The notes under the pieces are model-generated. The model was not told the DNA's origin, ran no database searches, and worked only from the letters and a program-made list of their open reading frames with translations. The position numbers and the translations under genes are program-made. From assembly GCA_949295755.1 (NCBI GenBank), contig CASFMG010000041.1, positions 1 through 5,014 on the forward strand: a stretch of 5,014 nt of DNA. Direction: 5' to 3'. This document shows, piece after piece, positions 1-5,014 of the stretch (positions are counted from its first letter, which is position 1; every line of letters begins with the position of its first letter). Origin of the DNA: an uncultured Christensenella sp. (GTDB lineage Bacteria; Bacillota; Clostridia; Christensenellales; UBA1242).

Positions 1-12
1 ATATTGGGTATA

Positions 13-1089
13 ATGATTAGTTTAGATGATAAAACTTATATATTTTTGTCGGCACTTGAACTTTCATATAAAAAAATGAGTGATATTATATCACACTATG
101 AAAGAGCAGGTGAGTTTTTTGATGACTTTTTAAATAATGATGAGTTTTTGTTAAATGAATTTGGAACAAATTTTTCAAAATATAAAACAAAATATGAAAA
201 ATTTTCTTTTGACACATTTGAAAAGTATTTAGTCAGCAATAAAGTCAGCTATGTAACTATTCAAAGTGAAAATTATCCACAATCATTATTAAACTTACAA
301 CAACCACCACTCATTTTATATTATAAAGGCGATTTGTCGATTGCAAATACAAAAGGTATTGCTATTGTTGGAACAAGAAATCCAAGTTTTTATGGAAAAG
401 ATATAACTTATAAATTTGCGAAGGGATTAAGCGAAGCAGGATTAACAATAATTAGTGGACTTTCTACAGGTGTTGATAAAATATCACACGAAACGGCGCT
501 TAAAACAAACGGGAAAACCATTGCAGTTTTAGGCAATGGTCTTGAAAAAATGTATCCTGCTATAAATTATAATTTATCAAAAGAAATTGCAGAGAAAGGT
601 CTTTTAATAACAGAATATTATCCAACATACACAGCAAGGTCATATTCTTTTCCTGCAAGAAATAGAATAATTGCAGCACTAAGTAATGGAGTGTTAATTC
701 CAGAAGCAGCAAAGAAAAGTGGTTCACTTTATACAAAAGATTATGCACTTGAATTAGGATTAGATGTTTTTAGTGTTCCAGGAAATATAACTAGTTTAAA
801 TAGTGAAGGAACAAACAATATAATTAAATATGGACACGCCCAATGCGTTACTTGTGTTGAAGACATTTTAAATAGTTATGGAATACATAAAGTACAAAAA
901 AAACAAGAAAAATTACAATTAAACTTTGATGAACAAATAATATATAATTATCTTCAATCAGGAGAAAAAAATTTTGATGAGTTACAATTTTATACAAATC
1001 TTTCCGTTCAAAGTTTAAATACTTGTTTGACAACTATGCAAATTCGTGGAATAATAAAAAAATTGCCGGGGAACTATTATTCGGTTTAG
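13..1089 (+). CDS. dprA: DNA processing protein A (DprA/Smf), RecA loader on single-stranded DNA
   Basis: DprA binds incoming single-stranded DNA in the cytoplasm and loads RecA during natural transformation; many non-competent bacteria also keep it. Counting from the ATG at 13 (358 aa), an N-terminal helical SAM-like region (about 1-70) precedes the Rossmann-like DprA core (about 80-290). The core shows VGTRNPSFYG at 119-128, SGLSTGVD at 148-155, AVLG at 171-174, FPARNR at 213-218, PEAAKKSGSL at 230-239, SVPG at 254-257 and GTNNII at 266-271, all hallmark family motifs. The last 55 or so residues (about 305-358) look like the winged-helix DprA C-terminal domain, so all three parts are present. 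The start is uncertain: an in-frame TTG lies at 4 and the frame is open to the window edge, but the ATG gives a typical beginning. No clear Shine-Dalgarno is visible in the few bases available. The stop is 8 bases before topA, indicating co-transcription. Function is secure; the start is less so. Confidence 0.95.
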   Translation: MISLDDKTYIFLSALELSYKKMSDIISHYERAGEFFDDFLNNDEFLLNEFGTNFSKYKTKYEKFSFDTFEKYLVSNKVSYVTIQSENYPQSLLNLQQPPLILYYKGDLSIANTKGIAIVGTRNPSFYGKDITYKFAKGLSEAGLTIISGLSTGVDKISHETALKTNGKTIAVLGNGLEKMYPAINYNLSKEIAEKGLLITEYYPTYTARSYSFPARNRIIAALSNGVLIPEAAKKSGSLYTKDYALELGLDVFSVPGNITSLNSEGTNNIIKYGHAQCVTCVEDILNSYGIHKVQKKQEKLQLNFDEQIIYNYLQSGEKNFDELQFYTNLSVQSLNTCLTTMQIRGIIKKLPGNYYSV

Positions 1090-1093
1090 GAGG
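1088..1093 (+). promoter_or_regulatory. Shine-Dalgarno of topA, overlapping the dprA stop codon
   Basis: AGGAGG is a full match to the anti-Shine-Dalgarno core and lies 4 bases before the topA ATG at 1098. Its first two bases are the last two of the dprA TAG stop (1087-1089). Ribosomes finishing dprA therefore end on the site that initiates topA, which suggests coupled translation. The short 4-base spacer is slightly below the usual optimum. Confidence 0.85.
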
Positions 1094-1097
1094 ATAA

Positions 1098-3170
1098 ATG
1101 AAACTTATAGTTATTGAATCTCCAGGAAAAAGAGAAACAATACAAAAATATTTAGGTAAAGATTATTTAGTTATGTCTTCAAAAGGGCACGTTAGGGATT
1201 TGCCACAAAAAACTTTTGGTGTTGATTTAACAAAAAATTTTGAACCAAAATATGAAATTTTGCCCGATAAAAAAAGTGTTATTGAAGATATAAAAGAAAA
1301 AGCAAAAAAAGCCGAACAAGTTTTGCTTGCAACCGACCCTGATAGAGAGGGAGAAGCAATTGCTTGGCATCTTGCTTATTGTCTTAACATTGACCCAAAT
1401 TCAAATTGCAGAATTGTTTTTAATGAAATCAGTAAAAATGCAGTTGAAAAAGCACTTTTGTCGCCTAGGCCAATAGATATAAATTTAGTTGATGCACAGC
1501 AAGCACGAAGAATATTAGATAGGATTATGGGCTATAAACTTTCTCCAATTTTGTGCAAAAAAATAAAACCAAAACTCAGTGCAGGCAGAGTCCAATCAGT
1601 AGCACTTCGACTTGTTGTAGACCGTGAAAAAGAAATAGAAAAATTTGTTCCAGAAGAATATTGGAATGTAAATGCCATTTTAAAGAAAAAAAAACAAGCA
1701 TTAACATTTAAATCGGCACTTATAGAGTATAAAAATAAAAAAATTAAATTAACCAAAAAAGAAGAAGTTGACACGGTTTTAGAAAATTTAAAAACGGCTT
1801 ATTATGTTGTTAGTTCTCTCAAAAAAACAAAAACGAAATCAAAAGCGCCTGCACCATTTACAACAAGTACAATGCAACAAGATGCTTTAAATAAGTTGAA
1901 TATGAGTTTAAAAAGAACAACTCAGGCTGCTCAACAACTATATGAAGGTATAGACCTTCCAAACGAAGGGAAAATTGCCTTTATAACTTATATAAGAACG
2001 GATAGTGTTAGAATTAGTGATGATGCAGTTAAAATGGCAAGAGAACATATTTTAAATAAGTACGGAGAAAAATATTTGCCAAAACAACCAAATGTTTTTC
2101 ACGTAAAAGAAAATGCACAAGACGCGCACGAGGCAATTAGACCAATCTCTCTTTCTAGAACTCCTGAAAGTATAAAAGATATAGCACCAAGTGATGCTTA
2201 TAAGTTATATAAATTGATTTATGAAAGGTTTGTTGCTTGTCAAATGTCAGAAGCAGAATATGATAATGTTACTGCTCAAATAAAAGCAAATGAATGTACT
2301 TTTAAGTCCGTTGGAAAAACTCTTACATTTGCAGGTTGGACTGGTGCATATAAAATTGTTGAAAGCGTTGACAAAGATGAAAAAGAAGAAAATGCAAAAC
2401 TTCCTGTACTAGAAGAAGGAGAAATTTTGGATTTGGTTGAGATGAAACCAGAACAAAAATTTACAAAACCACCATCTAGATACACTGAAGCAACACTTGT
2501 AAAAGCGATGGAAGAAAAAGGTATTGGTAGACCTGCAACATATGCTCCAACTGTTACAATACTTGCTTCGCGACAATATACAGAAAAAGATGGTAAATAC
2601 ATTAAACCTACAGAACTTGGTAGGTCTGTAACAGGATTTTTGGAAAACTATTTCAATAAAATGATAAATGTTACATTTACGGCTTATATGGAAACAAAAC
2701 TAGATGAAATTGCAGAAAGAAATTTAGAATGGCAAAAAGTTATTGATGATTTTTGGAAGAGTTTTAAAGATTTATTAGTAAATGCAAATTTTAAGGCATA
2801 TGTTTCGCCAAAACCAGAACCAATAGAAACCGACATTTTATGTGAAAAATGTGGGCACATAATGGTTATACGAGAAGGAAAGTATGGTAAATTCCTAGGT
2901 TGTTCAAACTTCCCTAATTGCAAAAATATTATACCTTACAATGAACCAAATGCCCCAAAAGGGATTTGTCCAGAATGTGGGAAAGAAGTTTTGCAAAAGA
3001 AAAGCAAAAAAGGTAAAATTTTTTACTCTTGCAGTGGATATCCTGATTGTAGTTTTATGAGTTGGGATATTCCAACAGGGGAAAAATGTCCAGAGTGTGG
3101 AACATATCTAGTTAAAAAGGGTAAAAAAATTATTTGCTCAAACCATAGTTGTAAATATGTTAAAGAATAA
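1098..3170 (+). CDS. topA: DNA topoisomerase I (type IA), three zinc ribbons
   Basis: TopA relaxes negative supercoils behind transcription and replication by cutting one strand through a 5'-phosphotyrosine link and passing the other strand. The 690 aa product is about the size of the Bacillus enzyme. The N-terminal Toprim domain (about 1-140) has Glu7 in the IESPGK stretch, SSKGHVRDLP at 27-36, and the metal-binding DPDRE triad Asp80/Asp82/Glu84. Next come QQARRILDRIMGY (134-146) and LSAGRVQSVALR (160-171). The active-site motif FITYIRTDS (295-303) carries the catalytic Tyr298 and Arg300; AHEAIRP (343-349) and PPSRYTEATLVKAMEEKGIG (458-477) follow. The C-terminus has three four-cysteine zinc ribbons: Cys582/585/602/608, Cys624/627/645/651 and Cys664/667/680/685. 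No key residue is missing. The Toprim motif reads SPGK where SPAK is usual, a mild change. Codons 197-199 are a run of nine A. The 3' end overlaps trmFO by 14 bases. Confidence 0.98.
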   Translation: MKLIVIESPGKRETIQKYLGKDYLVMSSKGHVRDLPQKTFGVDLTKNFEPKYEILPDKKSVIEDIKEKAKKAEQVLLATDPDREGEAIAWHLAYCLNIDPNSNCRIVFNEISKNAVEKALLSPRPIDINLVDAQQARRILDRIMGYKLSPILCKKIKPKLSAGRVQSVALRLVVDREKEIEKFVPEEYWNVNAILKKKKQALTFKSALIEYKNKKIKLTKKEEVDTVLENLKTAYYVVSSLKKTKTKSKAPAPFTTSTMQQDALNKLNMSLKRTTQAAQQLYEGIDLPNEGKIAFITYIRTDSVRISDDAVKMAREHILNKYGEKYLPKQPNVFHVKENAQDAHEAIRPISLSRTPESIKDIAPSDAYKLYKLIYERFVACQMSEAEYDNVTAQIKANECTFKSVGKTLTFAGWTGAYKIVESVDKDEKEENAKLPVLEEGEILDLVEMKPEQKFTKPPSRYTEATLVKAMEEKGIGRPATYAPTVTILASRQYTEKDGKYIKPTELGRSVTGFLENYFNKMINVTFTAYMETKLDEIAERNLEWQKVIDDFWKSFKDLLVNANFKAYVSPKPEPIETDILCEKCGHIMVIREGKYGKFLGCSNFPNCKNIIPYNEPNAPKGICPECGKEVLQKKSKKGKIFYSCSGYPDCSFMSWDIPTGEKCPECGTYLVKKGKKIICSNHSCKYVKE
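2841..3155 (+). other. Triple zinc-ribbon C-terminal region of TopA
   Basis: This part of topA encodes residues 582-686, three tandem C4 zinc ribbons (zf-C4_Topoisom type). The first two have CxxC followed by a C-x5-C pair with a (G)CSxFPxC or CSGYPDC pattern; the third is shorter, CPEC then C-x4-C, and ends five residues before the C-terminus. In known type IA enzymes such ribbons bind single-stranded DNA and, in E. coli, RNA polymerase. All twelve cysteines are intact, so all three should bind zinc. Confidence 0.85.
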
Positions 3171-4482
3171 GATTGTTAATGTTATTGGTGCGGGACTTGC
3201 AGGTTGTGAATCAGCCTATTTTTTGGCGAGTCATGGCATAAAAGTTAATCTTTTTGAAATGAAAAATATAAAAAAAACTTCTGCACAACATTCTAATTTA
3301 TTTGCAGAACTTGTTTGCAGTAATAGTTTAAAAAGCACAGAACCACTATCTGCAAGTGGTATGCTTAAAATGGAACTTGAAAAACTAGGTTGTTTTTTGC
3401 TTGATTGTGCAAATAAATGTAAGGTTGAATCAGGAACGGCATTGTCTGTTGATAGGGAAAAATTTTCTACGCTTGTAACAAACACAATAAAAAATCATAA
3501 AAATATAAAAGTAATCGACAAAGTTGTAACAACAATTGATTGGTCAAAACCAACAATAATTGCAACAGGACCACTATGTGATGATGAATTGTTTAAAGAT
3601 ATAATGGATAAAATTGGCGATGAAAATTGTTATTTTTATGATGCTATTGCTCCTATTATTAGTACTGAAAGTGTTGATATGTCTAGGGCTTTTTGGGCAA
3701 ATAGATACGATAAAGGTGGAAATGATTATCTAAATTGTTGGCTTAATAAAAAAGAATATGAAAATTTTGTAAACGAACTTGTAAATGCAAAATGTGTTGA
3801 ACTTCACACATTTGAAAAATTAAAAGTGTTTGAAGGTTGTATGCCAATAGAAGTTTTAGCCAAACGAGGTGACAAATCTTTGCGATATGGACCAATGAAA
3901 CCTGTAGGACTAAGTAAACACGTTAAAGAAGAAAAACCATATGCGATTTTGCAATTAAGAAAAGAAAATAAGGATGGAACATCGTTAAATTTGGTAGGGT
4001 TCCAAACAAATTTATTATTTAAAGAACAAAAAAGAGTGTTTTCAATGATTCCTGCACTTAAAAATGCTGAGTTTTTAAGATATGGAACAATGCATAGAAA
4101 CAGTTATATAAATGCACCGAAATGTTTAAACAGTCATTCACAATTAAAAAAATATCCAAATATTTTTGTTGCTGGACAGATTTCAGGTGTTGAAGGATAT
4201 GTGGAAAGTATTGCAAGTGGTTTGTTTTGTGCGATAAATATGTTATTATATATTCGCGATAAGGAATTGTTATGTTTACCAACGAATACTTGTTTGGGAG
4301 CAATAATAAATTATATAGCAAATGCAGATGATAATAACTTTCAACCAATGAATGCTAATTATGGTATAATAAGTTGTGATAAAAATTTTTTTGACAAACA
4401 ATCAAAAAAACAATATATGCTAGATTGTTCAATGAATGAAATAGAATTATTTAAGGAGAAATTAAATGGAGAATTTGTTTAA
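3157..4482 (+). CDS. trmFO: Methylenetetrahydrofolate-tRNA-(uracil-54-C5)-methyltransferase (FAD-dependent)
   Basis: TrmFO makes m5U54 (ribothymidine) in the T-loop of tRNAs, taking the one-carbon unit from 5,10-methylenetetrahydrofolate and using FAD with NAD(P)H. The 441 aa length fits the family. It opens with the FAD-binding fold: [12 protein letters not shown] at 9-20 and an acidic NLFEM end of strand 2 at 31-35. The signature [11 protein letters not shown] (50-60) holds Cys54, and FEGCMPIE (225-232) holds Cys228; these match the two cysteines implicated in catalysis in Bacillus TrmFO. Further family motifs are ALSVDREKF (95-103), ATGPL (136-140), [10 protein letters not shown] (243-252), VGFQTNLL (280-287), MHRNSYI (312-318), [17 protein letters not shown] (339-355) and [10 protein letters not shown] (394-403). 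It is distinguished from MnmG by length and by these motifs. The ATG sits inside the topA end and has no Shine-Dalgarno, so coupling to topA translation is likely. The 3' end overlaps hslV by 17 bases. Confidence 0.97.
   Translation: MLKNKIVNVIGAGLAGCESAYFLASHGIKVNLFEMKNIKKTSAQHSNLFAELVCSNSLKSTEPLSASGMLKMELEKLGCFLLDCANKCKVESGTALSVDREKFSTLVTNTIKNHKNIKVIDKVVTTIDWSKPTIIATGPLCDDELFKDIMDKIGDENCYFYDAIAPIISTESVDMSRAFWANRYDKGGNDYLNCWLNKKEYENFVNELVNAKCVELHTFEKLKVFEGCMPIEVLAKRGDKSLRYGPMKPVGLSKHVKEEKPYAILQLRKENKDGTSLNLVGFQTNLLFKEQKRVFSMIPALKNAEFLRYGTMHRNSYINAPKCLNSHSQLKKYPNIFVAGQISGVEGYVESIASGLFCAINMLLYIRDKELLCLPTNTCLGAIINYIANADDNNFQPMNANYGIISCDKNFFDKQSKKQYMLDCSMNEIELFKEKLNGEFV
4362..4370 (+). promoter_or_regulatory. 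Possible internal extended -10 promoter ahead of hslV
   Basis: TGGTATAAT is a perfect extended -10 element (TGn then TATAAT at 4365-4370). It lies in the 3' part of trmFO, about 95 bases before the hslV ATG; transcription would start near 4377. No good -35 sits 16-18 bases upstream, which extended -10 promoters can tolerate. The same bases code for the conserved NYGII segment of TrmFO, and plain TATAAT occurs several other times in this AT-rich window, so chance is a real alternative. Confidence 0.3.
4453..4458 (+). promoter_or_regulatory. Shine-Dalgarno of hslV, inside the trmFO coding end
   Basis: AAGGAG lies 7 bases before the ATG at 4466, a near-ideal spacing. It decides the hslV start: an in-frame TTG at 4475, which would give the MFKGTTI beginning common in related HslV proteins, would be 16 bases away, too far for this site. 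The motif falls within trmFO codons. Confidence 0.8.
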
Positions 4483-5005
4483 AGGCACAACAATTTGTGC
4501 TGTTAAAAGAAATGGAAAAACTGTTGTTTGTGGCGACGGCCAAGTAACAATGCAACAAAGCGTTATTTTTAAAAGTAATGCCGTAAAAGTTAGAAGAATT
4601 TATAACGACCAAGTTATAATTGGATTTGCAGGAAGTGTTGCTGATGCTTTTAGTTTAAGTGAAAGATTTGAGGAAATGTTAAATAAATTTTCTGGTAACT
4701 TAATGAAAAGTGCAGTTGAACTCGCAAGTTTGTGGAGAATGGATAAAGCGCTTAGAAAACTTGAAGCAATGCTTATTGTTGCCGACAAAGAAAAACTTTT
4801 AATAATTTCAGGAATGGGTGATGTAATTGAACCACAAGATGATGTTTGTGCAATTGGAAGTGGTGGGAATTATGCACTTAGTGCTGCAAAAGCACTAATG
4901 CAAAACACTGATTTAAGTGCAAGAGAAATTGCAACAAAATCACTTATGATTGCAAGCGAAATCTGTGTGTTTACAAATTCAAATTTAGTTGTAGAAGAAA
5001 TCTAA
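4466..5005 (+). CDS. hslV: ATP-dependent protease peptidase subunit HslV (ClpQ/CodW)
   Basis: HslV is the proteasome-like peptidase that stacks as two hexameric rings and degrades proteins unfolded and fed in by the ATPase HslU (ClpY) in the cytoplasm. The 179 aa product is full length and aligns throughout with the family: [10 protein letters not shown] (8-17), GDGQVT (23-28), KVRRIYND (41-48), [10 protein letters not shown] (53-62), LRKLEAML (96-103), SGMGDVIEP (115-123), AIGSGGNYA (129-137), LSAREIA (150-156) and EICVFTN (165-171). Thr8 is the expected N-terminal nucleophile after removal of MENLFKG, with Asp24 and Lys41 as partners. The leader is a few residues longer than the single Met of E. 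coli HslV and similar to the short leader of the Bacillus protein, which instead uses Ser after its own processing. The gene starts inside trmFO with a good Shine-Dalgarno. An hslU gene is expected directly downstream, outside the window. Confidence 0.97.
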   Translation: MENLFKGTTICAVKRNGKTVVCGDGQVTMQQSVIFKSNAVKVRRIYNDQVIIGFAGSVADAFSLSERFEEMLNKFSGNLMKSAVELASLWRMDKALRKLEAMLIVADKEKLLIISGMGDVIEPQDDVCAIGSGGNYALSAAKALMQNTDLSAREIATKSLMIASEICVFTNSNLVVEEI

Positions 5006-5011
5006 AAGGAG
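5006..5011 (+). promoter_or_regulatory. Shine-Dalgarno for the next gene (probably hslU)
   Basis: AAGGAG follows the hslV TAA stop immediately, and only three bases remain before the window ends. It has the same sequence as the hslV site. It implies that another + strand gene starts within about 5-8 bases of the motif, i.e. just past the edge. In most bacteria hslU follows hslV, so that is the likely identity; this is inference, since no coding sequence of it is visible. Confidence 0.7.
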
Positions 5012-5014
5012 AAA

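Noticed and set aside
9..14. TATAAT resembling a -10 box at the left edge
   Set aside because: It overlaps the likely dprA ATG, so a transcript from it would begin inside the gene; the -35 region is outside the window, and such motifs are common in this AT-rich DNA.
896..903. Run of eight A in dprA as a slippage or frameshift site
   Set aside because: It lies in the poorly conserved linker before the winged helix, and A runs of this length are expected with AAA Lys codons; the longer nine-A run in topA is the better case.
943..948. TATAAT in the 3' part of dprA as a possible topA promoter
   Set aside because: No TG extension and the only -35-like hexamer (TTGATG at 926-931) is about 11 bases away, too close.
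560..1033. Two antisense open frames of about 60 codons opposite dprA
   Set aside because: They lie wholly opposite well-conserved dprA motifs, have low-complexity Leu/Phe-rich products typical of reverse-complemented AT-rich genes, and show no Shine-Dalgarno or family motif.
1532..2923. Antisense open frames of 79-108 codons opposite topA
   Set aside because: Ser/Phe-rich translations are the mirror of Lys/Glu-rich topA codons; the sense strand is strongly conserved throughout.
3231..4348. Antisense open frames of 84 and 96 codons opposite trmFO
   Set aside because: They are shadows of TrmFO with no recognisable domain and no independent signals.
4600..4788. Antisense open frame of 62 codons opposite hslV
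   Set aside because: Fully inside conserved HslV core coding sequence; no start signals or motif.
1..5014. A novel defence, mobile or otherwise undescribed system
   Set aside because: All but a few bases are covered by four well-known conserved genes with intact motifs and no foreign composition, repeats or unexplained gaps.

Overview
This 5,014-base window is a tightly packed, AT-rich stretch of bacterial chromosome (roughly 30% G+C judged from a few sampled lines) with four genes, all on the + strand: dprA, topA, trmFO and hslV. This order, a strongly low-GC composition, TrmFO (the folate-dependent tRNA methyltransferase typical of Bacillota) and Bacillus-like HslV and TopA sequences point to a low-GC Bacillota (Firmicutes), probably a clostridium-like or uncultured relative. 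I cannot place it to genus. All Trp codons fall at plausible positions with TGG, and the stops are TAG, TAA, TAA and TAA, so a standard code fits.

Layout: 13-1089 dprA (DNA processing protein A; the true start may be at 4 or beyond the left edge); 1098-3170 topA (type IA DNA topoisomerase I with three C-terminal zinc ribbons); 3157-4482 trmFO (methylenetetrahydrofolate tRNA-U54 methyltransferase); 4466-5005 hslV (ATP-dependent protease peptidase subunit). The spacings are 8 bases between dprA and topA, a 14-base overlap for topA/trmFO and a 17-base overlap for trmFO/hslV. A further Shine-Dalgarno sequence follows the hslV stop, so the next gene, expected to be the ATPase hslU, starts just beyond the right edge. 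There is no gene-free stretch of any size, no RNA gene, mobile element, CRISPR array or terminator visible.

The genes look like one polycistronic unit with coupled translation. Their jobs are in different housekeeping processes: loading RecA on incoming single-stranded DNA (DprA), removing negative supercoils (TopA), methylating the tRNA T-loop (TrmFO) and regulated proteolysis (HslV with HslU). This is a known conserved gene neighbourhood in Bacillota, not a novel system. Compared with the Bacillus layout, the recombinase gene xerC/codV that usually lies between trmFO and hslV is missing. The points most worth a second look are a perfect extended -10 motif inside the 3' end of trmFO that could be an internal promoter for hslV(U), a run of nine A in topA where either slip leads to an immediate stop, and the seven-residue leader in front of the HslV catalytic threonine.
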